This document shows, one piece after another, positions 1 through 5,156 of a stretch of DNA of 5,541 nucleotides (positions within the stretch are counted from its first letter, which is position 1; each line of letters starts with the position of its first letter). This DNA is from Deltaproteobacteria bacterium (GTDB lineage: Bacteria > Desulfobacterota > Desulfarculia > Adiutricales > Adiutricaceae). Under the pieces are notes generated by a model. It was given only the letters and a program-made list of their open reading frames with translations, was not told the origin of the DNA and ran no database searches. The stretch lies in assembly GCA_031278835.1 (NCBI GenBank), contig JAITJP010000159.1:1-5541 (forward strand), in the 5' to 3' direction. The position numbers and the translations under genes are program-made.

Positions 1-128
1 CAGAGTTATAAACGAGAATAATTCTAAAATTTTCAGATAAAAGCCATAGTAATTAATTTACAGAAGCCTAATGGCATTCCTTAAATTTTCATTTAGGCAT
101 TAAAACATAAGTTTCTTAAATTCACAAG

Positions 129-148
129 AAAAAAAGGCCTGGCGGCCT
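129..148 (-). terminator. Rho-independent terminator candidate, minus strand
   Basis: On the minus strand AGGCC (148-144) pairs with GGCCT (139-135) around the 4-base loop GCCA. Seven T follow, of which the first is the last stem base. The stem is only 5 bp but nearly all GC. It is the leftmost of several terminator-like structures pointing the same way, about 240 bases past the stop of the NifU-type gene, and would act as a backstop for that transcript. Confidence 0.5.
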
Positions 149-149
149 A

Positions 150-232
150 GCTTCCAAGAAAAAAAACTTTGGCTGGCCATGATAAAAATTTTGGCTTCCA
201 AGAAAAAAAACTTTGGCTGGCCAAGATAAAAA
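150..232. repeat. 39-bp direct repeat, two copies, period 44
   Basis: Positions 150-188 and 194-232 are identical except for one base (T at 180, A at 224). Each copy holds CAAG, eight A, CTTTGGCTGGCCA and then a GATAAAAA end. Five bases separate the copies. Read on the minus strand, each copy gives a short GC-containing inverted repeat (TGG/CCA in one, TTGG/CCAA in the other) followed two bases later by eight T. They therefore look like weak, duplicated terminator-like units. The 15-base core CAAG-A8-CTT appears a third time at 879-893. Confidence 0.9.
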
Positions 233-277
233 AGTCCAGGCTTTCAGATGGCCTAAAATCCCTGCTCAATAAAGGGG

Positions 278-304
278 AAAATCAAAAAGCCATCCTCGAA
301 TGGC
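278..304 (-). terminator. Probable terminator of the NifU-type gene
   Basis: On the minus strand GCCAT (304-300) pairs with ATGGC (293-289) around a 6-base loop. The tract TTTTTGATTTT follows. It lies about 90 bases beyond the stop codon of the leftward NifU-type gene and is the first such structure met by its transcript. The stem is short at 5 bp, so on its own it may be leaky. Three more U-tract structures follow it further left. Confidence 0.5.
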
Positions 305-391
305 GCCCAGAACTAGGCGATCGAAAATGGCTAGGCCAAAGGCGAAATTATTTTGTCCAAAAACTCTTGGGCCAACCTCGATGATTTTAGA

Positions 392-631
392 TTATGAGCC
401 TACAACGGTATTGGAAACGGCCACCACTTCAAGTATGTCCGGCACGGCCGCCCTAAGAGCCCTTTCCACGCCGTCCCGAAGAGTCATTTGACTAAGCGGG
501 CAACCCCGGCAAGCCCCCAAAAGACGGACCTTGACCTGACCTTCCTTGAAGTCGATTAATTCGATGTCGCCACCATCGGCGGCCAACATGGGGCGAACTC
601 GGTTTAAAACTTCTTTAACCCGATCCAACAT
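392..631 (-). CDS. NifU C-terminal-domain iron-sulfur protein
   Basis: This 79-residue cytoplasmic protein is a stand-alone NifU C-terminal (Nfu-type) domain. Members of this family hold a labile [4Fe-4S] cluster, usually bridged between two subunits, and pass it to target apoproteins. Seen in the sequence: an N-terminal helix ending in VRPML (12-16), the signature ADGGDIEL (18-25), and GACRGCPLS (39-47) with the CxxC cysteines at 41 and 44. TLRDGVERAL (50-59) follows, then a short C-terminal strand. The length is normal for the minimal version; the N-terminal IscU-like and ferredoxin-like parts of full NifU are absent. The ATG is supported by AGGAG nine bases upstream. No iscS, iscU or suf gene is beside it, so it appears monocistronic within this window. 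Family assignment is firm; the exact clients are unknown. Confidence 0.95.
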   Translation of the reverse strand: MLDRVKEVLNRVRPMLAADGGDIELIDFKEGQVKVRLLGACRGCPLSQMTLRDGVERALRAAVPDILEVVAVSNTVVGS

Positions 632-640
632 TTCAATAAA

Positions 641-646
641 CTCCTT
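641..646 (-). promoter_or_regulatory. Ribosome binding site of the NifU-type gene
   Basis: The plus-strand bases CTCCTT read AAGGAG on the minus strand, nine bases before the ATG at 631. This fixes the start of the NifU-type gene. Confidence 0.8.
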
Positions 647-707
647 AGGATATTTTTTTGTTTAAAGATAAAGTTTTAAGACTAGATCGCCTTCCATTAC
701 GCTATAA

Positions 708-746
708 ATTATAACTTATATTTATTTGCATCGATTTTATTGTAAA
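708..746 (-). promoter_or_regulatory. Candidate promoter for the NifU-type gene
   Basis: The minus strand carries an exact TATAAT at 713-708 in very AT-rich DNA, about 77 bases upstream of the ATG. No good -35 box sits 16-18 bases before it. A TTTACA at 746-741 is 27 bases away, too far to pair with it, but could pair with AATATA at 722-717 (18-base spacer). Either -10 is possible. AT-rich DNA yields such matches by chance. Confidence 0.35.
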
Positions 747-941
747 AACAACTATTATTAGTTAAGTCAGTTTTTTCACACAACTTTAGTAGCAATCACC
801 TTCAAATGACTTACGGTTCCCAAATGTCTAATTTTAAATTTTACGTCTGGATATTTAATCACAATTTTCGTAAAAACACAAGAAAAAAAACTTCGTTATT
901 ATAAGACTTCGATATTAAAGGGATTTTTTAGACGGGTCGAG

Positions 942-1025
942 TTAAAAATTTGACATAAAATCTTGACAGCAGTTCAAAGCCGCCACTGGCCCAACAAAAA
1001 CCCGCCCCAAGCCTGTCTTTCCCAT
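942..1025 (-). CDS. Possible 27-residue small ORF with strong ribosome site
   Basis: An ATG at 1025 on the minus strand opens 27 codons ending in TAA. It is preceded at a 5-base spacing by GAGGAGG (1037-1031), the best Shine-Dalgarno match in the window. The peptide starts MGKTGLGRVFVGPVAALN, continues with two adjacent cysteines (residues 19-20) and ends DFMSNF. It has no signal peptide and no family I recognise. It could be a genuine small protein, a leader peptide, or the intact start of a decayed gene; after the stop the frame stays open for only eight more codons. It lies just past a GC-rich hairpin and U-rich tract, so its transcription may be attenuated. The evidence rests on the ribosome site alone. 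Confidence 0.3.
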   Translation of the reverse strand: MGKTGLGRVFVGPVAALNCCQDFMSNF

Positions 1026-1030
1026 AAAAC

Positions 1031-1037
1031 CCTCCTC
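1031..1037 (-). promoter_or_regulatory. Strong Shine-Dalgarno sequence for the small ORF
   Basis: Plus-strand CCTCCTC reads GAGGAGG on the minus strand, five bases from an ATG. Most genes in this window have weaker sites, which makes this one stand out. Confidence 0.45.
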
Positions 1038-1055
1038 AAATAAAAAACAAACAAA

Positions 1056-1101
1056 GCCCGGCCGGGCCGAGATGTTGGCCTGGCCAGGGCCTGGTTTTTT
1101 T
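1056..1101 (+). terminator. Strong hairpin terminator, possibly bidirectional
   Basis: GCCCGGCCGGGCC (1056-1068) pairs with GGCCTGGCCAGGGC (1077-1090), allowing one G-U pair and one bulge, around an 8-base loop. CTGG and seven T (1095-1101) follow. On the minus strand the same hairpin is followed by a broken U-rich tract (1055-1038). The left arm also contains a perfect 12-base palindrome, GCCCGGCCGGGC. No plus-strand gene is visible upstream, so what it terminates is unclear: an unseen RNA, antisense transcription, or a leader transcript of the downstream gene. Confidence 0.65.
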
Positions 1102-1238
1102 AAATTTAGACCTCAGAGGGCGGTTTTTCTTGATAATAATCGATTTTAAAATGTTGGCCCCGTTATTGCTTCTAGCTGCTCGGAAGCTTAATTCGCTTCG
1201 AATCGTTTGGAATCCAAGAACAAAAAACTAACCACTTT

Positions 1239-1242
1239 GGGG
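1239..1242 (+). promoter_or_regulatory. Ribosome site favouring the ATG start at 1249
   Basis: GGGG followed by T lies six bases before the ATG at 1249. The alternative in-frame TTG at 1207 has no purine-rich site, and a small hairpin (1191-1203) sits right before it. The site is modest, but it decides the start choice. Confidence 0.4.
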
Positions 1243-1248
1243 TCTTAC

Positions 1249-2271
1249 ATGTCAGTAAATTCTAATCAGATGACGCATAAAAATTCTTGGGGTCAGATTG
1301 TTGACTCTTTTCTCCCGGCCAGGGCTACGAATAAGCCTATTGGCCAAAATAAACTTACTCGGTCGATTTTTCGGCTTTTTCTGCTGGCCTGGGCCCTTTT
1401 AATCGGCTTAAGCCAGGCCGCGGCGGGTTGGGCCGCCCAACCCGTGGATTTAAATGACTTAAAAAGTAAAGGCCTAAGCGATAGGAGCCGGGAAATTATC
1501 GTCACCCAGTCTCTGGCCCAAAGGGCCAGGCCGCCTTTGGAGATTGAATTTATCGAAGAGTTGGCCGACTACGGCGGAGACGTATTGGCTCAGGCCTATT
1601 TGGAAATGGACGCGGTGACCGCGGATCAAAAAAGCTCGCCCCTACCCCCAAGCTCGATGAAAAACATGATGGCCGCCGGCCTAAGCCCTTCGGAGCTGGT
1701 CAAGTTTAGCCAATCGGTTAATCCCCAGGCTAGTGTTAGTGAGCCAAACGGAGCGGCCCTTGCCAAAAGCGGGCCCATGGTCAGGGCCATGTCGGTGGCC
1801 TCAAATTCCGAAGGCCCGGTGGAAGCTCCAAAGGCCCCGGTCAATCCAGAATTTAACCAAAACCTCCAGCCGGTCGCCCAGCCCAAAAAGCCTCAAGTGG
1901 CCATCCAAAAACCCAAAGATCTTAGAAAAATTCCCCAGACTTTATATCCCGGTCAACAGGCCGACCCGGCCAGACCGCTGCCCGAGGCCCCGGGCCCCTA
2001 TTGGAGCCGGGCCCCCAAAGGCCACGATACTTTTTTGGGCGTGACCGAAACCGTTAAGGCCGATGGTCACCGCTATGAGGTCAATACTAACGCCCAGGGC
2101 GGCCGCCTAGGTCAAGAAGTCTTAAGCCGGCCCTCCGGTCACAAGGTGGTCAGGTATTACAGCATGGCTCCGGAAAAAGCCCAAGCCGCCCCGGCCCCCA
2201 ATGACTTCGCTTCTGAAAGTTATGAGTATTATGAGCCAAACTACTATGGAGATTCTGACTATGACTACTAA
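1249..2271 (+). CDS. Exported protein with helical repeats and Tyr-rich tail
   Basis: The product is 340 residues from the ATG at 1249; a TTG at 1207 would add 14. I do not recognise a named family. After a polar stretch of about 40 residues comes a hydrophobic core, LFLLAWALLIGLSQAAAG, ending near AAQP, which fits a Sec signal peptide with a long N-region or a membrane anchor. Next, residues 66-121 hold helical segments of the type LKSKGLSD...I and FIEELADYGGDVLAQAYLEMD. A shorter copy of the same style, MAAGLSPSELVKFSQ, follows (141-155). A Pro/Ala/Gln/Lys-rich linker (about 160-255) leads to a basic segment with ETVKADGHRYEVN and GHKVVRYYS. The last 19 residues contain seven Tyr and six Asp/Glu. 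A strong terminator follows, so it is probably transcribed alone. A periplasmic or surface structural role is possible but unproven. Confidence 0.8.
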   Translation: MSVNSNQMTHKNSWGQIVDSFLPARATNKPIGQNKLTRSIFRLFLLAWALLIGLSQAAAGWAAQPVDLNDLKSKGLSDRSREIIVTQSLAQRARPPLEIEFIEELADYGGDVLAQAYLEMDAVTADQKSSPLPPSSMKNMMAAGLSPSELVKFSQSVNPQASVSEPNGAALAKSGPMVRAMSVASNSEGPVEAPKAPVNPEFNQNLQPVAQPKKPQVAIQKPKDLRKIPQTLYPGQQADPARPLPEAPGPYWSRAPKGHDTFLGVTETVKADGHRYEVNTNAQGGRLGQEVLSRPSGHKVVRYYSMAPEKAQAAPAPNDFASESYEYYEPNYYGDSDYDY

Positions 2272-2360
2272 TCATCAATAAAGTTAGTTATCATTAGCTC
2301 TCTAGCCTCACTATAGTCATGATTAACCCTTCATAAGACCCCTTCATAGATAAAAACTTC

Positions 2361-2395
2361 AAACCGGCCTGATTTTTATTGGGCCGGTTTTTTTT
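2361..2395 (+). terminator. Strong Rho-independent terminator of the exported-protein gene
   Basis: AAACCGGCC (2361-2369) pairs perfectly over 9 bp with GGCCGGTTT (2382-2390) around a 12-base loop. Eight T run from 2388 to 2395. It starts 90 bases after the stop codon of the 1249-2271 gene and should separate it from the downstream VIT-VWA unit. Confidence 0.88.
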
Positions 2396-2436
2396 ACTCA
2401 AAAACCGAAAACCTTAGCCCCTCTCCGGATAGGCCG

Positions 2437-2892
2437 GTGAACGGCCCCAGTTGGCCCCTGAGGGCTTGGCTGGCCCATCAGGGTGTAAGATTGGGGGGCA
2501 AGGCTCCGAAGGGCTCCCAGGCCCTTTCCTGGGCCTTTATGGGGCCAAGCACCAGGGCGGCCGATCTTTTCCATCTTTTCCCAAAGCCGGCCTGGTCAGG
2601 CCATAATCCCTTTTCATGGTATAATGATAAAAACGGCCTCGAAAATATTTTTGACCTTGCCTTGGCCAGTTTGGTGGAGAAAAAACCAACCAGGGGCCTA
2701 TGTTTGGGCCAAACTTGTTCCTGGACAGCCCGGACCAAGCCCGGCTTGGGGCTGGCTTGGTTTTTTTGGGGAGCTTTAGTCGTCTGGCCGGCTTCTTTAG
2801 GGAAAACATTTTTTTCTTTAGCCGGAGTCGGATTTTTTGTGAGGCCCTTTTTGGCCCGAGGTGGCCAAAAACTTAATCGGGCTATAATTTAG
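2437..2892 (+). CDS. Doubtful hypothetical ORF before the VIT-VWA gene
   Basis: A GTG at 2437 opens 151 codons ending 11 bases before the VIT-VWA start. The frame is in fact open back to 2350, through the terminator. In favour: several alanines use GCC in the phase seen in the true genes, the stretch NGLENIFDLALASLVEKK reads like protein, and the close gap suggests an operon. The C-terminal part is hydrophobic (WFFWGALVVW, then FFSLAGVGFFV) and could be membrane-embedded. Against: no Shine-Dalgarno sequence, many tryptophans, no family I know, and minus-strand frames open for 86 to about 137 codons over the same bases. It may be a decayed gene or chance in GGCC-rich DNA. Confidence 0.25.
   Translation: MNGPSWPLRAWLAHQGVRLGGKAPKGSQALSWAFMGPSTRAADLFHLFPKPAWSGHNPFSWYNDKNGLENIFDLALASLVEKKPTRGLCLGQTCSWTARTKPGLGLAWFFWGALVVWPASLGKTFFSLAGVGFFVRPFLARGGQKLNRAII
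2617..2625 (+). promoter_or_regulatory. Candidate extended -10 promoter
   Basis: TGGTATAAT is a perfect TGn-extended -10 element. No convincing -35 lies 16-18 bases upstream, which extended -10 promoters can tolerate. Transcription would start near 2632 and give the VIT-VWA gene a leader of about 270 bases. If it is used, the doubtful ORF at 2437 would not be translated in full from this transcript. Confidence 0.35.
2883..2888 (+). promoter_or_regulatory. Candidate -10 box just before the VIT-VWA gene
   Basis: An exact TATAAT ends 15 bases before the ATG at 2904. A start near 2894 would leave a leader of about ten bases. No -35 box is recognisable at the right distance, so this is weak. It overlaps the end of the doubtful upstream ORF. 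Confidence 0.25.
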
Positions 2893-2903
2893 GCGCGATC
2901 CTT

Positions 2904-3563
2904 ATGGAGCTTATGAAAGTCATGAACCTTAACCTTTTAGCCAGTAAGGCCATCATGGCCCTGGTTTTTTGTTTATTTGTTTGTCTGCCTTGGTTTTTTT
3001 CAAAGCCGGTTTTAGCCCAGGAGATCTTAACCAGTCCGCCCAGGCTTTATCAAAAAGACTTTCAAGCGGTTTCGGTGGAGCTGACCATTGATATTGTCGA
3101 TCAGCTGGCCAAGGTTCATCTTCGTCAAACCATAAAAAATACCGGTAAGCGGGACCTGGAACTTGAATACTTGATGCCCATGCCCATCAGTGGGGCCATC
3201 AGCGGCTTTTCCTTAATGGCCAACGGAAAAGAATTAAGCGGTGACCTTTACGACAAAGACCAGGCCTTTAAAATTTACCAAGACATGGTTTCCAAGCTTA
3301 AAGATCCGGCCCTTTTGGAATTTGCCGGACTGGGCCTTTTTAGGGTCAAGGCCTTTCCGGTGGCCGCCGGAAAAAGCGCCACTTTAGACTTAACCTTAGA
3401 CTATTTGTTGCCAAAAGTTAACGGCCGGGTGGATTTAGATTTCCCTTTGGCCAACTCCTTAACCCAAGGCTTGGTGGTTAGTTCCCAAATCGTCTCGGTC
3501 TCCATCAAGGGGCCAAAAATTGGCGGGGTTTTCTCGCTTTTGGACGGGGTGAATCTGACCTAA
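2904..3563 (+). CDS. VIT-domain N-terminal part of the split VIT-VWA protein
   Basis: This part has 219 residues. The signal peptide spans 1-38, with a hydrophobic core around IMALVFCLFVCLPWFF and a likely cut at VLA|QE, so the product should be exported. The VIT domain covers about 45-175. Recognisable family features are QLAKVHLRQTIKNTG, LEYLMPMP (a form of the usual Y-FPLP segment), the YDKDQAFKIYQDMV helix, KDPALLEFAGLGLFRVKAFPV and the LDYLLP strand. VIT domains precede VWA domains in inter-alpha-trypsin inhibitor heavy chains and bacterial relatives and are thought to mediate protein contacts. The ATG at 2904 has only a weak AGG nearby; ATGs at 2913 and 2922 would also keep the signal peptide. 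If the TAA is real, this piece would be a secreted VIT domain without its VWA partner. Confidence 0.8.
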   Translation: MELMKVMNLNLLASKAIMALVFCLFVCLPWFFSKPVLAQEILTSPPRLYQKDFQAVSVELTIDIVDQLAKVHLRQTIKNTGKRDLELEYLMPMPISGAISGFSLMANGKELSGDLYDKDQAFKIYQDMVSKLKDPALLEFAGLGLFRVKAFPVAAGKSATLDLTLDYLLPKVNGRVDLDFPLANSLTQGLVVSSQIVSVSIKGPKIGGVFSLLDGVNLT

Positions 3564-3653
3564 AGCCCAGACGGGGCCAAGGCCGATTGGTCGCTTAAAA
3601 ACTCACCAGCTCTCTCTAAGTTTTCCCTATACTACCAAGAAGAAGCCGGACCC

Positions 3654-5129
3654 ATGGGCGGCCTTATACTAAGCCACAAGCCCATAGCTACCGAGCCCGG
3701 CTTTTTTCTTTTCATGGCCGAACCGGTCGAAATCGACCGTCCCAGGGCCAAAATCCCCAAAAACGTCATTTTCGTTCTGGACACCTCAGGCTCAATGACT
3801 GGTCTAAAATTTCGCCAGGCCCAGGAGGCTCTAAAATTCGTCCTGGATCGCTTGGAACCCGAGGATAGCTTTAATTTAATAAGCTTTGCCACTGAGGTGG
3901 TTTCTTGGAAATCGGAACTTACTCCCATGAACCAACAAAACCGAACCGAGGCTAAAAATTACGTGGACGGGCTTTACGCCAAGGGCTCAACCTACATTGA
4001 GGAGGCCTTAGAACAAAGCCTATCTCTAGAGGTTGGAAAAAATCCGACCTATCTGATATTTTTAAGCGACGGCGACGCCACCAAGGGGCAGACAGACGAC
4101 TTTTTACTGGCCCAGGTGGCCGTTAAGGCCAATCAGGGCAAAGACGTTAGGATCTTTTCCTTTGGAGTGGGCGATGACGTTAACGCCAGGCTTCTGGAGC
4201 GCCTTTCGGGAGATTCTTCGGGCTATTCAACCTACGTTAGTCCGGAGGAAGATATTGAGGAAAAAGTCAGCTCGTTTTTCGCCAAGATTAGCGATCCCAT
4301 GCTGGTCAAGCCTGAGCTTAAATCGAGCCTAAACATAAACCGGGTCCTACCCGAAAAACTCCCAGACATTTTTAAAGGCTCCCAGTTGGTGGTGGTGGGC
4401 CGCTACCCCACGGCCGGAAAAGTTAATTTCACCTTAACCGGGACCCAAGACCAAGACACCCTGGTCACCAATTATCCCTCGGAATTTACGGCTTATCCCA
4501 GCGAAAACGGTCAACGGATCGCCCTAATCTGGGCTCAGCGCCGGGTCGGCCAACTAATCGACGAAATCGATCGACATGGCCGAGGCCAACCCAACTCGGA
4601 TCAACTTAACGAGCTGGTGGAACTATCCAAAGAATTTGGAATTATGACCCCCTACACCAGTTTCTTGGCTCTGGAAGATCAAAACTTAAACGACCTAGAA
4701 GACATTCTTAGACGGACCAAATCAAACCTTAGTCACTTAGACGAGCTCACTGGGAGCAAAGCCGTTCAACAAAGGAAATATAAGTCACTTCTGAGCTCCA
4801 GTGATAAGAAGGAGGCCTTAACCATGGGCATCGATTCACCCTTGGCTGATAAATCCATCATCGGCTTGGACGAAAAGCTCGATGCCCATTCAAAGCTAAT
4901 CGCCCCGACCATGCTTAACGGGCAAGCCTTTTTCCTCAAAGACGGGCGATTGATTTCCGGCGACCTTAAGGAGGATGATCTTAAAAAGCTCACCGTAATC
5001 AAGAAATATAGCCCCGAATACTTTGAATTGGCCCAAAAACTGAACCAAGAGCAGATGGTTTTCCTGACCCAGTCGGTGCCTTTGGTCTTCAAACTGGCCG
5101 GGAAAAATTACTTGATAGACGTAAACTAA
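3654..5129 (+). CDS. VWA-domain C-terminal part of the split VIT-VWA protein
   Basis: From the ATG at 3654 this part has 491 residues. The VWA domain spans about 37-212 and has a complete metal-ion-dependent adhesion site: DTSGS (D43, S45, S47), T113 in GSTYIEEAL and D139 in FLSDGDAT. Such sites bind Mg2+ or Ca2+ and a protein ligand. After it come a beta-rich region, the family hallmark GIMTPYTSFLALED (329-342), a charged linker, and a C-terminal module with GQAFFLKDG and YSPEYFELAQKL that ends KNYLIDVN. There is no C-terminal membrane anchor or sorting signal. On its own this fragment lacks a signal peptide, so it would stay in the cytoplasm. No Shine-Dalgarno sequence precedes 3654, and no other ATG, GTG or TTG lies in frame after the TAA before it, so independent translation looks weak. 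Confidence 0.8.
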   Translation: MGGLILSHKPIATEPGFFLFMAEPVEIDRPRAKIPKNVIFVLDTSGSMTGLKFRQAQEALKFVLDRLEPEDSFNLISFATEVVSWKSELTPMNQQNRTEAKNYVDGLYAKGSTYIEEALEQSLSLEVGKNPTYLIFLSDGDATKGQTDDFLLAQVAVKANQGKDVRIFSFGVGDDVNARLLERLSGDSSGYSTYVSPEEDIEEKVSSFFAKISDPMLVKPELKSSLNINRVLPEKLPDIFKGSQLVVVGRYPTAGKVNFTLTGTQDQDTLVTNYPSEFTAYPSENGQRIALIWAQRRVGQLIDEIDRHGRGQPNSDQLNELVELSKEFGIMTPYTSFLALEDQNLNDLEDILRRTKSNLSHLDELTGSKAVQQRKYKSLLSSSDKKEALTMGIDSPLADKSIIGLDEKLDAHSKLIAPTMLNGQAFFLKDGRLISGDLKEDDLKKLTVIKKYSPEYFELAQKLNQEQMVFLTQSVPLVFKLAGKNYLIDVN

Positions 5130-5138
5130 TTGGACGAC

Positions 5139-5156
5139 AACTCTTTTGAGTTTTTT
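5139..5156 (+). terminator. Weak terminator-like hairpin after the VWA gene
   Basis: AACTC (5139-5143) pairs with GAGTT (5148-5152) around TTTT, and T continues to 5156. The stem is 5 bp with only two G-C pairs, so termination would be poor. It overlaps the TTG start (5146-5148) of the next ORF, so it may instead hide that start, or be chance. Confidence 0.25.

Larger units (their letters stand above)
1..391. other. Non-coding region downstream of the NifU-type gene
   Basis: No convincing gene is seen here. The first 120 bases are AT-rich. They hold one imperfect inverted repeat, GCCTAATG at 66-73 against CATTTAGGC at 90-98, with no T-run next to it. Positions 129-304 hold hairpins followed by T-tracts on the minus strand and a 39-bp direct repeat, listed separately. 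A plus-strand frame of 71 codons from a TTG at 169 is open. It starts inside the direct repeat, has no Shine-Dalgarno sequence, runs over the terminator structures and resembles no family I know, so I do not call it a gene. The region behaves as the 3' flank of the leftward NifU-type gene. Confidence 0.6.
632..1248. other. Long AT-rich gap between divergent genes
   Basis: About 620 bases separate the leftward NifU-type gene from the rightward exported-protein gene. From 632 to about 940 the DNA is strongly AT-rich, and apart from the RBS and promoter candidate of the NifU-type gene I see only a third copy of the CAAG-A8-CTT core at 879-893. From 942 to 1101 composition shifts towards GC and holds a small minus-strand ORF and a strong hairpin terminator. 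Just before 1207 short inverted repeats occur: GCTTC 1168-1172 with GAAGC 1183-1187, and ATTCG 1191-1195 with CGAAT 1199-1203. The second would mask any ribosome site for a TTG start at 1207. No tRNA or recognisable riboswitch was found by eye. Confidence 0.55.
2396..2903. other. GGCC-rich stretch of uncertain coding status
   Basis: After the terminator this 500-base stretch is no longer AT-rich like the other gaps. GGCC occurs 18 times between 2401 and 2880. One plus frame is open throughout (listed as a doubtful ORF). A minus frame is open from about 2890 down to its stop at 2478, but its first usable start is a TTG at 2738. Neither matches a family I recognise. Two exact TATAAT boxes point rightwards. 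It could be a degraded gene or a long leader of the VIT-VWA gene. Confidence 0.45.
2904..5129 (+). pseudogene. VIT-VWA secreted protein split by an in-frame TAA
   Basis: The VIT half (2904-3563) and the VWA half (3654-5129) lie in the same reading frame, separated only by TAA at 3561-3563. The 30 codons between the TAA and the ATG at 3654 are open and read like the normal linker of the family (SPDGAKADWSL, then KFSLYYQEEAGP). Read through, the protein has 741 residues in the order signal peptide, VIT, VWA, C-terminal region, as expected for inter-alpha-trypsin-inhibitor-heavy-chain-like proteins. Related proteins often have Tyr-Ser-Pro at this point, so TAA could come from a Tyr codon by one base change. 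No other lesion is seen. Options are a recent nonsense mutation, a sequencing error, readthrough, or restart. TAA is not a known selenocysteine or pyrrolysine codon, and TAA also ends the other genes here, so a changed code is unlikely. Confidence 0.8.

Noticed and set aside
66..98. Inverted repeat GCCTAATG / CATTTAGGC as a terminator
   Set aside because: No T-run follows it on either strand, and the AT-rich setting makes such pairing likely by chance.
150..232. CRISPR array
   Set aside because: Only two copies with a 5-base interval and no spacer-like unique sequence; the repeat is a simple duplication.
169..384. 71-codon plus-strand frame from a TTG
   Set aside because: It starts within the direct repeat, runs across terminator-like structures, has no ribosome site and resembles no family.
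300..491. 63-codon plus-strand frame over the end of the NifU-type gene
   Set aside because: Most of it is antisense to a well-supported gene, and its composition does not look like protein.
1293..1505. Minus-strand frame inside the exported-protein gene
   Set aside because: It is a reverse shadow of the signal-peptide region of a better supported plus-strand gene.
1626..2044. Minus- and plus-strand alternative frames in the Pro/Ala-rich linker
   Set aside because: GC-rich linker codons leave other frames open by chance; neither has a ribosome site or family features.
2478..2809. Two minus-strand frames of 86 and 90 codons
   Set aside because: They overlap each other and the plus frame, lack ribosome sites and match nothing known. 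They remain possible only as remnants, noted under the uncertain stretch.
3561..3563. Selenocysteine, pyrrolysine or altered genetic code at the internal stop
   Set aside because: Those use TGA or TAG, not TAA. The other complete genes in the window end normally in TAA, so TAA is a stop here.
3632..3928. 98-codon minus-strand frame under the VWA domain
   Set aside because: It is the reverse shadow of the MIDAS-coding region, which is clearly plus-strand.
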